From contig CACIPQ010000001.1 in assembly GCA_902588585.1 (NCBI GenBank), positions 159,710 to 223,709 of the forward strand: 64,000 nt of DNA, in the 5' to 3' direction. Positions 37,096 through 46,594 of the stretch are shown here, in pieces. The notes beneath the pieces were generated by a model. That model had not been told where the DNA came from. It ran no database searches and saw only the letters and a list, made by a program, of their open reading frames with translations. How positions within the stretch are numbered: the first letter of the stretch is position 1; the number at the start of each line of letters is the position of its first letter. Source of the stretch: an uncultured Pelagibacteraceae bacterium. Its GTDB lineage: Bacteria; Pseudomonadota; Alphaproteobacteria; Pelagibacterales; Pelagibacteraceae. The translations under genes were made by a program, and so were the position numbers.

Positions 37096-37452
37096 TTATT
37101 TTATTGATAACTGAACTTTTTTAACAAGTGATTTAAAAGCTTCTGGATTATTATACGCTAAATCAGCTAAAACTTTTCTGTCTAATTTAATTTTCGATTT
37201 ATTTAGACCATTTATAAATCTAGAATAAGTTAAGCCTTCTGCTCTAACGCCTGCATTGATTCTCTGTATCCAAAGTGATCTGAACTCTCTTTTTTTTGCT
37301 CGTCTATCTCTATAGGCATACTGCAATGCTTTTTCCATTGCTTGGCGAGCTATACGAATTGTATTTTTTCTTCTGCCCCATTGACCTTTGACAGCCTTAA
37401 AAACTTTTTTATGCCTTGCTCTGCTAGTAACTCCTCTTTTCGTTCTAGACAT
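37096..37452 (-). CDS. rplT: Large ribosomal subunit protein bL20
   Basis: A 118-aa basic 50S protein beginning [19 protein letters not shown] and containing [26 protein letters not shown] and [18 protein letters not shown]. bL20 is an early assembly protein and in some bacteria represses its own operon. It is four bases downstream of rpmI. Confidence 0.97.
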   Translation of the reverse strand: MSRTKRGVTSRARHKKVFKAVKGQWGRRKNTIRIARQAMEKALQYAYRDRRAKKREFRSLWIQRINAGVRAEGLTYSRFINGLNKSKIKLDRKVLADLAYNNPEAFKSLVKKVQLSIK

Positions 37453-37456
37453 TTAA

Positions 37457-37663
37457 TTATCCTCGCAAACTATATGGCATATACGATTTAACAATTTTGG
37501 AGTCTTGTTTAGACATTATCGTAGTGCCTCTTTGTTTTCTTATCTGTGAATTTGTTCTTTTAATCATACCATGTCTTTTACCAGCTTGTGGCATTTTAAC
37601 TTTTCCTGACTTAGTCAGTTTAAATCTTTTTTTTGCAGAACTTTTAGTTTTTAGCTTAGGCAT
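37457..37663 (-). CDS. rpmI: Large ribosomal subunit protein bL35
   Basis: A 68-aa 50S protein. [22 protein letters not shown] at the N-terminus and [18 protein letters not shown] are the family pattern. It lies between infC and rplT in the expected order, 41 bases downstream of infC. Confidence 0.96.
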   Translation of the reverse strand: MPKLKTKSSAKKRFKLTKSGKVKMPQAGKRHGMIKRTNSQIRKQRGTTIMSKQDSKIVKSYMPYSLRG

Positions 37664-37704
37664 GGTAACGGATTTATATATATATTAATTTAAGTTTACA
37701 ATGA

Positions 37705-38244
37705 TTAATTAGGGTGAATAATCATAATCATTTGTCTTCCTTCGAATTTTGGGCTTACCTCTACTTTGCCAATATCCTTAGTGTCTTCAATTATTCTATT
37801 CATTAAATCTTTACCCAACTGCACATGCTGCATTTCTCTTCCCTTAAATCTCACGGTAAATTTTACCTTGTCTCCTTTTGTTAAGAATTTTTTAGCATTT
37901 TTTATTTTAAAATTGTAATCATGTATTTCGGTTCCAGGTCTTAATTTTAATTCTTTCAGGGTGGCAATTTTTTGATTCTTTTTGGCTTTACTAGCTTTTT
38001 TTTGCATATCATACTTATACTTTCCCATATCCATAATTTTACAAACGGGAGGATTAGCGTTTGGAGATATTTCTATTAAATCTAAACCTTCTTCTTTAGC
38101 AGCTTCAATTGCTTTTTTTATTGGCAAAGTACCTAGATTTTCTCCGCTGCTATTAATAACCTGAACATCAAGACTTTTTATTCTATGGTTTGTTCTTGGC
38201 CCCTGAAATTTAGTTCTTCTATGAAAGTAATTTGGTTTATACAC
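37705..38244 (-). CDS. infC: Translation initiation factor IF-3
   Basis: A 179-aa factor that prevents premature subunit joining and checks start-codon choice. The N-terminal domain contains GPRTNHRIKSLDVQVI and KEEGLDLIEISPNANPPVCKIMDMGKYKY. The C-terminal domain contains KELKLRPGTEIHDYNFKIKNAKKFL and KFTVRFKGREMQH. The start is GTG directly after the thrS stop with no gap. IF-3 genes often use non-ATG starts for self-control (E. coli uses ATT), so this may be functional. Confidence 0.96.
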   Translation of the reverse strand: MYKPNYFHRRTKFQGPRTNHRIKSLDVQVINSSGENLGTLPIKKAIEAAKEEGLDLIEISPNANPPVCKIMDMGKYKYDMQKKASKAKKNQKIATLKELKLRPGTEIHDYNFKIKNAKKFLTKGDKVKFTVRFKGREMQHVQLGKDLMNRIIEDTKDIGKVEVSPKFEGRQMIMIIHPN

Positions 38245-40164
38245 TTAGTTTATTGGTAGGTTGTTTAATAATTTAATATCTTTAAGAGCTTTATCAAGTT
38301 TTTTTGTATCTTGTTTTTCTGATCCAAGTTTTCTTATAGTAACACTCTTGCCCTTAACTTCTTTACTTCCACAAATCAACAAAAGAGGAACTTTAGACAA
38401 AGAGTGTTCTCTAATTTTATAATTAATTTTCTGATTTCTTAAATCCACTTCGGATTTTATACCTTCTTTAAAGAGTTCTTTAAATATTTTTTTTGCGTAT
38501 TCATTGTGTTCCTCGGCTATGGGTAATACAACAACTTGTGAAGGTGAGAGCCAAAATGGAAGTTTGCCAGCATAATTTTCAATTAAAATTCCAATAAACC
38601 TTTCTAAAGAACCAAAAAGTGCCCTATGTAGCATAACTGGTACTTTTTTGCTTCCATCTTTGTCTACAAAAGTGGCTCCTAGTCTTCCTGGTAAATTTAA
38701 GTCAACCTGTAACGTTCCACACTGCCAATCACGTCCAATAGAATCTCGAAGTACAAAATCTATTTTTGGTCCATAAAAAGCTCCGTCACCTTTATTAATT
38801 TCATATTTTAATTTTGATTTTTTTATTGCTTTTAGTAATGCCGCTTCTGCCTTATCCCAAATTTTATCGTCTCCAACCCTTTTTGTGGGTCTGTCTGAAA
38901 ATTGAAGTAAAACATTTTTAAAACCAAGATCCTTATAAATTTCTAATATCAAACTAGTTACGCTTAGGCACTCTTCAGTGATTTGGTCTTCGGTACAAAA
39001 AATGTGCGCATCATCTTGGGTAAATGCTCTTACTCTTAATAATCCATGTAGAGCTCCTGAAGGTTCATATCTATGAACTTTGCCAAATTCAGATAATTTA
39101 AGAGGAAGGTCTCTATAGCTTTTAAGCCCTTGGTTAAAAACTTGTATACATCCAGGACAATTCATGGGCTTAATAGCAAAAGTTTTTTCATCTGGAGTTT
39201 CTGAGGTAAACATGTTTTCTCCAAATTTTTCCCAATGACCAGATTTTTCCCATAAAGCTTTATCCAAAATCTCTGGAGTATTAATTTCCTTGTAGCCCGC
39301 ATTTCTTTGTTTCAATCTCATATATTCAATAAGTCTCTGAAACAAATTCCAACCTTTTTCATGCCAAAATACTGCTCCCGGGCTTTCTTCTCTAAAATGA
39401 AATAAATCCATTTCTTTGCCTAACTTTCTATGATCTCTCTTTTCAGCTTCCTCTAATCTATGTAAATAATCATCTAATTCCTTTTTAGAACTCCAGCATG
39501 TCCCGTAAATCCTTTGTAACATTTCATTATTAGAATCACCTCTCCAATATGCACCAGAGACTTTTGTTAGTTTGAAAGCTTTTCCAATTTTGCTTGATGA
39601 TGCAAGATGAGGCCCCCTACACAAATCGTGCCATGTATCTCCGTGATGATAAACTGAAAGTTCCTCGTTTCCAGGTATGCTCTCAATGATTTCTGCTTTG
39701 TACTTTTCTCCTATCTTTTTGAAATGTTCGATAGCCTTGTTTCTTTCCCATACTTCTCGTTTGGTTTTAACATCTCTATCAATTATTTCTGACATTTTTT
39801 TTTCAATTTTTTTTAAATCATCACTTGTAAATGGTTCTTTTCTAACAAAATCATAATAAAAGCCGTTTTCAATTACTGGACCAATTGTTACTTGAGTTCC
39901 TGGAAATAATTCTTGAACTGCCATTGCCATTATGTGAGCAGCATCGTGTCTTATTACATCTAGGCCTTCTTTATCTTTATTGGTAATTATTTTAACCGAA
40001 GAGTCTTTTTGTATTGAAAAACTTAGATCTTTCAATTCACCATTCACGCTCACAATAAGCGCTTGTTTTGAGAGTGATTTACTTATCTTCTCAGCAATCT
40101 CTAAGCCGGTTACCTTGTTTTTAAAGCTTAACTTTTTTCCATCAGGTAAAGTTATATCTGGCAT
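38245..40164 (-). CDS. thrS: Threonyl-tRNA synthetase
   Basis: A 639-aa class II synthetase. It has the TGS domain (1-62), the editing domain with HDAAHIMAMAVQ and YHHGDTWHDLCRGPH zinc-type motifs, the catalytic core (NCPGCIQVFNQG, FGKVHRYEPSGALHGLLRVR, TQDDAHIFCTEDQ, PVMLHRALFGSLERFIGIL), and a C-terminal anticodon-binding domain. Standard length. It begins the translation-gene run, one base after the glycosyltransferase gene ends upstream. Confidence 0.97.
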   Translation of the reverse strand: MPDITLPDGKKLSFKNKVTGLEIAEKISKSLSKQALIVSVNGELKDLSFSIQKDSSVKIITNKDKEGLDVIRHDAAHIMAMAVQELFPGTQVTIGPVIENGFYYDFVRKEPFTSDDLKKIEKKMSEIIDRDVKTKREVWERNKAIEHFKKIGEKYKAEIIESIPGNEELSVYHHGDTWHDLCRGPHLASSSKIGKAFKLTKVSGAYWRGDSNNEMLQRIYGTCWSSKKELDDYLHRLEEAEKRDHRKLGKEMDLFHFREESPGAVFWHEKGWNLFQRLIEYMRLKQRNAGYKEINTPEILDKALWEKSGHWEKFGENMFTSETPDEKTFAIKPMNCPGCIQVFNQGLKSYRDLPLKLSEFGKVHRYEPSGALHGLLRVRAFTQDDAHIFCTEDQITEECLSVTSLILEIYKDLGFKNVLLQFSDRPTKRVGDDKIWDKAEAALLKAIKKSKLKYEINKGDGAFYGPKIDFVLRDSIGRDWQCGTLQVDLNLPGRLGATFVDKDGSKKVPVMLHRALFGSLERFIGILIENYAGKLPFWLSPSQVVVLPIAEEHNEYAKKIFKELFKEGIKSEVDLRNQKINYKIREHSLSKVPLLLICGSKEVKGKSVTIRKLGSEKQDTKKLDKALKDIKLLNNLPIN

Positions 40165-41328
40165 TTATTTTTTTTGTTTAATTAGTTTTTGATATTCTGT
40201 GAAAGTTGATTGACACATTTTTTCTACGTCAAATTTTATCAATATGTTTTTCCTACCCTCATTTCCAATTGATTGCAACTTGTCTTTATCCATTTCAATT
40301 ATATTGTTCAGATGTTCTGCAAGGGAGTCGGGATTTCCATTTTTAAACAAAAATCCAGATTTGCCATTCATTATAGTCTCCTTTGAGCCACCTAAATCGC
40401 TAGCCAAGATGGGTTTTTCCATTGCTTGTGCTTCAACGGCAACTCGTCCAAAAGCCTCGGGTTCAATAGATGCTGAAACAACTACGTCTGCAATGTAGTA
40501 GGCAACAGGCACTTCTTCATAAAAATTTAAAAAAACAATGTTGTCTTTTAATTTAAGTTTTTCTACCATTGAAATTAACTTTTTGTAATAAACTTTACGA
40601 CCTTGATGAGAGCCTAGTACAATCGCCTTAAAGTTTGTTTTATTATATTTGGTTTTTAGTAGATTAAGAGATTCAATAAACATTTCTTGTCCTTTCCACC
40701 TTGTCAACCTTCCAGGTAAGAGAATTTTAAATATTGTAGTTTCTAATTTTAAGACTGAATTAATTTTTTCTATTTTTTCTCCTGAAATATTTGAGTTGCT
40801 ATAATATTCAGTATTAATCCCTCTGAAAATAACTAAAAGTTTTTTTTTAGGACCAAGCAAATCACTATAGTTTGAGTGAATATGGTCAAAAATAAAATTT
40901 GATCCTGCGATGGTTAGGTCGGACCTGAGCATTATAGAATTATAAAATTTTTTTATTTTACTTTTAAAATTATAAGTGCCGTGAAAAGTTGTTACAAATT
41001 TTCTTCTTGTAATTAGGTTGGCAATCCAACAAGACCAAGCAGGCGCTCTACTCCTTGCATGAATGATATCGATATTTAACAGAACAATTAAAAAAGCAAT
41101 TATAATAGCATTAACGATCATTAGAATTGGATTTTTTGAATGAACTGGTAATCTAAAAACTTTTACCTTTTCTTTCCGAATAAACTTTAATAACGGTCCA
41201 CCACTTGTAACAATATAAGACTTACAATTCTTTTCTGGTAAATAATGTGCCAGGTCATAACAGCCCGTTTCCGCTCCACCGTAACCTAGTTTTGGAATAA
41301 CTTGTAAAACTTTTATTTTAGATGACAT
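40165..41328 (-). CDS. Glycosyltransferase family 4 protein
   Basis: A 387-aa GT-B enzyme. The N-terminal half has IPKLGYGGAETGCYDLAHYL and DIIHARSRAPAW. The C-terminal half shows LLPGRLTRWKGQEMFIESL and the donor-binding EPEAFGRVAVEAQAMEKPILASDLGGSKET. These place it in GT4 (retaining, nucleotide-sugar dependent), likely building a surface glycan or lipid-linked sugar at the inner membrane. Donor and acceptor are not identifiable. It heads the thrS transcript unit. Confidence 0.88.
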   Translation of the reverse strand: MSSKIKVLQVIPKLGYGGAETGCYDLAHYLPEKNCKSYIVTSGGPLLKFIRKEKVKVFRLPVHSKNPILMIVNAIIIAFLIVLLNIDIIHARSRAPAWSCWIANLITRRKFVTTFHGTYNFKSKIKKFYNSIMLRSDLTIAGSNFIFDHIHSNYSDLLGPKKKLLVIFRGINTEYYSNSNISGEKIEKINSVLKLETTIFKILLPGRLTRWKGQEMFIESLNLLKTKYNKTNFKAIVLGSHQGRKVYYKKLISMVEKLKLKDNIVFLNFYEEVPVAYYIADVVVSASIEPEAFGRVAVEAQAMEKPILASDLGGSKETIMNGKSGFLFKNGNPDSLAEHLNNIIEMDKDKLQSIGNEGRKNILIKFDVEKMCQSTFTEYQKLIKQKK

Positions 41329-41371
41329 ATAATAAAGATATATAATAACAGATTAGTTGGATAAACTTTAT

Positions 41372-42127
41372 ATGAAAAAATTTAAATACCTGAAAATATC
41401 AAAAACAAAAAAACTGAGATATATAGGCAATTATTACAAAAAAAAACTGTATATAATTTTTCTTCCAGGTTTTATGTCTGATATTGAAGGAAAAAAACCT
41501 CAGGCATTCAAAAAATATGCAATTAAAAATAAGTTGGGTTTTTTGGCTATTGAATATTCTGGTCATGGAAAATCGTCGGGAAAGTTTACTGAGGGTAATA
41601 TTAGTAAATGGACTAATGAAGTTAAAATCTCCATAAGAAGAATAGTTAAAAAAAATTATTTTATTTTGATTGGTTCTAGTATGGGTTCTTGGATTGCTTT
41701 GAATCAATTCAAATATTTTAAAAAACAAACCAAAGGCTTTATTGGTATTGGGTCTGCTCCAGAATTTTTAACAAGATTAATGTGGAAAAAATTTACAAAA
41801 AAAATAAAGAAAGAAATCATGCAAAAAGGAATGTGTATTATAAAGCATGGACAATATGAATATCCTATTACTCATCAACTAATAAAAGATGGAAGAAAAA
41901 ATAAAGTTTTATCAAAAAAAATTAAATCATCAATTTATGTAACAATGATTCATGGAGAAAAAGATAAATCCGTTCCAACTTCATTTTCAAGAAAAGTTTT
42001 GAAAACATTTGTTGGTGCTAAAAAAAAACTTATAATTATTAAAAAAGGCGACCATAGTCTTTCCAAGAAAAAAAATTTAAAAATAATTATTAAAGAATTA
42101 GACAGCTTTAGAAACTCTGGATTTTAA
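41372..42127 (+). CDS. Alpha/beta hydrolase
   Basis: About 251 aa from the ATG at 41372; the track's TTG five codons earlier is less likely. The fold is clear: IIFLPGFMSDIEGKKPQAF (oxyanion region), AIEYSGHGKSSGKF, nucleophile elbow IGSSMGSWIALNQF, the acid in MIHGEKDKSVP, and the base in KKGDHSLSKK. The sequence resembles the alphaproteobacterial YqiA/ABHD10-like esterases. The substrate is unknown. Its end overlaps the end of gltB by 30 bases, tail to tail. Confidence 0.85.
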   Translation: MKKFKYLKISKTKKLRYIGNYYKKKLYIIFLPGFMSDIEGKKPQAFKKYAIKNKLGFLAIEYSGHGKSSGKFTEGNISKWTNEVKISIRRIVKKNYFILIGSSMGSWIALNQFKYFKKQTKGFIGIGSAPEFLTRLMWKKFTKKIKKEIMQKGMCIIKHGQYEYPITHQLIKDGRKNKVLSKKIKSSIYVTMIHGEKDKSVPTSFSRKVLKTFVGAKKKLIIIKKGDHSLSKKKNLKIIIKELDSFRNSGF

Positions 42128-45100
42128 GCTTATTGGATTTTCAAGTTTATCTAACATTTCTACTGGACAAACTTGTTTAAAATTTTTTATCTCATTTGAA
42201 AAGTTATCTAAAATTTTTTTAGCAATTTCCGAATTGGTCTCTGTACTGTACTCCTCTAAATATGATTCTAACCTTTCTTTCCAGTATTTAGTTTCGGGTT
42301 TTTGCCATATAACTGAAGTTGGATTTACATAATTTTCGAAAACATCATTGGGGTCATATACAAAAGCTATACCACCCGTCATTCCAGCAGCAAAATTATC
42401 TCCGACACTTCCTAATATTACCACTGTTCCTCCAGTCATATATTCACAACCATTAGAGTCACAACCTTCAATCACTGATGCTGCACCAGAATTTCTCACT
42501 GCGAATCTTTCTCCAGCTTTACCTGCAGCAAATAATTTACCCGAGGTTGCTCCATATAAAACAGTATTACCAATAATTGTATTTTCTGTTGTCTTAAATT
42601 GGTTTAATTTTGACGGAACAACAACAATCTTTCCTCCAGATAATCCCTTGCCGACATAATCATTTGAGTCTCCAAAAACTTTTAGTTTAATAGATTTTGA
42701 TAAAAATGCCCCGAGAGATTGTCCTGCAGAGCCCTTTAAAGTAATTTTGATTAAACTCTCTTTTAAATTATTTTTGAATTTTTTATAAACATAATGTGAA
42801 AGCTTAGTTCCTACTGCCCTATCAGTATTTGTTACATCTCCCTCATAAGAAATATCTTTTTTACTTTCAATTTCATCTTCGATTTTTGACCATACCTTTT
42901 CGTCAATATTATTGTCTGGTACAGAATTTATTAATTTATTGTTTGAGTATCTTTTGTGATTACCGGGATCAGCTTGTACTAACAAAGGATTTAGATCTAA
43001 ATCATCTAAATTGGGAGATCCTCTGCTAACTTGAGCAAGAAGGTCGGTCCTTCCTATAACATCTTTAAGCGTTTTAAATCCTAATGAAGCTAAAATTTCT
43101 CTAACCTCCATTGCCACAAATGTAAAAAAGTTTACTACTTTTTCTGGTGTGCCAGTAAATTTTTCTCTAAGTTTTTCATCCTGTGCACAGACTCCAACGG
43201 GACAAGTGTTTGAATGACATTGTCGAACCATAATACATCCCATGGCAATCAATGATGAAGTTCCCATTCCAAATTCCTCCGCTCCCATCATAGCTGCCAT
43301 AACAACATCTCTTCCTGTTTTAATTCCACCGTCAGTTCTAAGAGTGACGTTGTGTCTAAGCTGATTTAAAGTCAAAACTTGGTTAGCTTCTGTAAGACCC
43401 ATCTCCCATGGTATACCGGCATACTTAACGCTTGTTTGAGGACTTGCTCCAGTTCCTCCAGAATGTCCGGATATCAAAATAAAATCAGCTTTCGCTTTTG
43501 CTACTCCTGCAGCAATAGTTCCTATTCCTGTTGATGCAACTAATTTTACACCAACCCTAGCTTTTGGATTTATTTGTTTTAAATCGTAAATTAATTGTGC
43601 CAAGTCTTCTATAGAATAAATATCATGATGTGGTGGGGGCGATATTAAGGTTACTCCTTTAGTAGAGTGGCGTAATCTTGCAATCTCTTTCGTAACTTTA
43701 AAACCTGGTAGCTGTCCACCTTCTCCTGGCTTTGCTCCTTGGGCTATTTTGATTTCTATCTCACTGCAATTGTTAAGATATTCTATAGTCACTCCAAACC
43801 TTGCTGATGCTATTTGTTTAACTTTAGAACTTGCTGAATCACCATTTTCTAAAACCTTATATCTTTTTTTATCCTCTCCTCCTTCTCCACTACAAGAGGC
43901 GCCTTTTATTCTATTCATACCGATAGCTAAAGTTTCGTGAGCTTCTTTGGATAGAGCTCCATGAGACATGCTTCCGCTTCCAAATCTTTTCATTATTTCT
44001 TCTGTTGGCTCAACCTCATTAAGACCAATAGATTTATAATTCTTTTTAAACTCTAAAAGATCCCTAAGATTTATTGGATTTAATCTATGAATTCCTTCTG
44101 AATATTTTTTATATAAATCATATGATTTTGTACCTACAGAATGTTGTAGAATGTGTATAAGATTTCCCTGGAATTGATGATCTTCTCCAGATTTTCTATA
44201 CTTATATAGTCCGCCAATGGGAAGAATAGCAACATTTGTTTGATAAGCCTTTTTGTGTAGTTCCTTTATTTTTTTCTCAATACCAAACACCCCTATACCA
44301 GATATTCTAGAAACCATTCCTGGAAAATAGTCTGCAACAATAGCTCTGCTTAAACCTACGGCTTCAAAATTACATCCTCCTCTATATGAGCTTAAAACTG
44401 AAATGCCCATTTTTGACATGATTTTCAAAAGACCATTGTTAACAGATTTTTTATATCTCTCGACAGAACTTAAAAAATCTAATTTTCCAAATAATTTTTT
44501 TTGGTGTCTTTGGTAAATGCTATCTATTGCAAGATACGGATTTATTGTAGTGGCTCCCACTCCCAATAAAACAGCGAAAGAATGTGTGTCCATAGCTTCC
44601 GCAGTTTCAACATTAATCGAAGAATATCCTCTCAAACCTAACTTAACCAAGTTTGAATGGATTGCTCCAACAGCTAAAATCATTGGTACAATTGCTTTTT
44701 CCTGGGAAATTCCTTGATCAGAAAGTATAAGATGATTAATTCCTTCTCGAACTGAAATTTCAGACTCCGATCTAATTTCCTCTAGTCTCTGCTTTAAAGA
44801 TTCACCTATTTTAAAAGTACAGTCAATTATTTTGATTTTATTTGAAAAAAAACTCTTAAACTTTTTAAATTCTGCATTTGATAGTATGGGGTTATCCAAA
44901 ACATATATGTTCTCTTTTGTTAAATTATCAAAATCTAAAATGTTACCTAGATTTCCAAATCGAGTTTTAAGACTCATCACTTTGTTCTCTCTTAATGAAT
45001 CAATGGGAGGATTGGTTACTTGGCTAAAGTTTTGCCTAAAGTAGTGGGAGATTGGCCGGTAATGATTTGACAAAACAGCAACTGGCGTGTCATCTCCCAT

Positions 45101-46594
45101 CGAACCTGTTGCCTCTTTTGCCTCCTCAACCATCGGATGCAAAATAAGTTCCAGATCCTCAATACTATAGCCTGATACAAACTGTCTTTTTCTCAAATCC
45201 TCGTTTTTAAAATGAGGAAACTCAGTATTAGTTTTTAGTTTTTTATCAAAGTGTACTATCTGTTTGTGAAATTTTTTATAATCCTTAGATAAATAATCTT
45301 TTATTTGTCTATCCCTATAAATCTTCCCTGTTTTTAAATCGACCGAAATTAATTGCCCAGGTCCAAGCCTTCCTTTTTCAATAATTTTTTCTTCAGGAAT
45401 TGAAACCATTCCTGTTTCAGAACCTGCAAATAATAATTTATCGGAAGTTATAGAATACCTTAGTGGTCTTAGTCCATTTCTGTCAGTTGCTGCTATAGCC
45501 CATTTACTATCGGTGGCACAAATTGCTGCTGGGCCATCCCATGGTTCAATTGTGCTATTTAAAACGTCAAAAAGTTGTTGATGGGATCTCGGTAAAATCT
45601 TACTTCTTTTCGACCATGCATCTGGCATCATCATTAATTTGATTAAAGGAACTGATTTTCCAGAATGTATTAAAAGTTCAAAAACATTATCCAATGCCGC
45701 TGAGTCAGAATTTCCTGGAGTTACAATTGGCTTTAAATCTTCAACATCTTGAAAAAGTTCACTAGACATATCTTGCTCATGAATTTTCATCCAATTTATA
45801 TTTCCCTTCAAAGTATTAATTTCTCCGTTATGAGCCAAAGATCTAAAGGGCTGAGCTAACTTCCAACTCGGGAAAGTGTTGGTTGAAAATCTTTGGTGAA
45901 AAATGGCGAATCTTGAAATAAATCTTTTATCTTTCAAATCAGAATAAAAATCTGAAAGTGCTTCAGCCAAGAACATTCCTTTATAAACAATTGAACGAGA
46001 GCTCATGGAACAAATATAAAAATCATCTATTCCTTCTTCTCTCGTTTGTTTAAGAATCTTTTTTCTTACCACATAAAGTAATCTTTCAAGATCGTTTCTT
46101 TCCATAACTTTGTTGCTTTTAAAAATTACTTGAGTTATTTCCGGTCTATTAGAATCTGCGGTTCTTCCAAGGACAGAGGGGTTTACTGGAACTTGTCTCC
46201 ATCCGTAAATATAAAAATCGTTTTCTAGAAGATTTTGTTCAACTAAAGTTTTGCTTCTTTCTTGTACTGAATATTCGGTTCTAGGTAAAAAAATCATGCC
46301 TACACAGATATCGCCATTTGTATGTTTGTGACCAGTATCTTCAATTTTTTCTAAAAAGAAATCTTTAGGTATCTCAAAACTAATACCCGCACCATCGCCA
46401 GATTTTCCATCAGCATCTACTGCGCCACGGTGCCATACAGCCTTTAGTGCTTCGATTCCGTATTCGACTACTTTTCTACTCTTCTCTCCGTTCAATGAAG
46501 CAATAAGCCCAACACCACAAGCATCATGTTCCATAGTGGAATCGTAAGAATAGTTTTTTTTTAAAATATTTTTATTTTTATTATACAATTTCAT
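42098..46594 (-). CDS. gltB: Glutamate synthase (NADPH) large subunit
   Basis: A 1498-aa enzyme making two glutamates from glutamine and 2-oxoglutarate. A short propeptide precedes MEHDACGVGLI, whose cysteine (about 26) is the amidotransferase nucleophile. The class II amidotransferase domain runs to about 430. The central and FMN-binding domains follow, with GEGGEDKKRY, ISGHSGGTGASP, and the [3Fe-4S] ligands in CIMVRQCHSNTCPVGVC. The C-terminal GXGXG helix domain has GGTVVILGSVGDNFAAGMTGG-type repeats. The gltD stop overlaps its start. Confidence 0.97.
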   Translation of the reverse strand: MKLYNKNKNILKKNYSYDSTMEHDACGVGLIASLNGEKSRKVVEYGIEALKAVWHRGAVDADGKSGDGAGISFEIPKDFFLEKIEDTGHKHTNGDICVGMIFLPRTEYSVQERSKTLVEQNLLENDFYIYGWRQVPVNPSVLGRTADSNRPEITQVIFKSNKVMERNDLERLLYVVRKKILKQTREEGIDDFYICSMSSRSIVYKGMFLAEALSDFYSDLKDKRFISRFAIFHQRFSTNTFPSWKLAQPFRSLAHNGEINTLKGNINWMKIHEQDMSSELFQDVEDLKPIVTPGNSDSAALDNVFELLIHSGKSVPLIKLMMMPDAWSKRSKILPRSHQQLFDVLNSTIEPWDGPAAICATDSKWAIAATDRNGLRPLRYSITSDKLLFAGSETGMVSIPEEKIIEKGRLGPGQLISVDLKTGKIYRDRQIKDYLSKDYKKFHKQIVHFDKKLKTNTEFPHFKNEDLRKRQFVSGYSIEDLELILHPMVEEAKEATGSMGDDTPVAVLSNHYRPISHYFRQNFSQVTNPPIDSLRENKVMSLKTRFGNLGNILDFDNLTKENIYVLDNPILSNAEFKKFKSFFSNKIKIIDCTFKIGESLKQRLEEIRSESEISVREGINHLILSDQGISQEKAIVPMILAVGAIHSNLVKLGLRGYSSINVETAEAMDTHSFAVLLGVGATTINPYLAIDSIYQRHQKKLFGKLDFLSSVERYKKSVNNGLLKIMSKMGISVLSSYRGGCNFEAVGLSRAIVADYFPGMVSRISGIGVFGIEKKIKELHKKAYQTNVAILPIGGLYKYRKSGEDHQFQGNLIHILQHSVGTKSYDLYKKYSEGIHRLNPINLRDLLEFKKNYKSIGLNEVEPTEEIMKRFGSGSMSHGALSKEAHETLAIGMNRIKGASCSGEGGEDKKRYKVLENGDSASSKVKQIASARFGVTIEYLNNCSEIEIKIAQGAKPGEGGQLPGFKVTKEIARLRHSTKGVTLISPPPHHDIYSIEDLAQLIYDLKQINPKARVGVKLVASTGIGTIAAGVAKAKADFILISGHSGGTGASPQTSVKYAGIPWEMGLTEANQVLTLNQLRHNVTLRTDGGIKTGRDVVMAAMMGAEEFGMGTSSLIAMGCIMVRQCHSNTCPVGVCAQDEKLREKFTGTPEKVVNFFTFVAMEVREILASLGFKTLKDVIGRTDLLAQVSRGSPNLDDLDLNPLLVQADPGNHKRYSNNKLINSVPDNNIDEKVWSKIEDEIESKKDISYEGDVTNTDRAVGTKLSHYVYKKFKNNLKESLIKITLKGSAGQSLGAFLSKSIKLKVFGDSNDYVGKGLSGGKIVVVPSKLNQFKTTENTIIGNTVLYGATSGKLFAAGKAGERFAVRNSGAASVIEGCDSNGCEYMTGGTVVILGSVGDNFAAGMTGGIAFVYDPNDVFENYVNPTSVIWQKPETKYWKERLESYLEEYSTETNSEIAKKILDNFSNEIKNFKQVCPVEMLDKLENPISLKSRVSKAV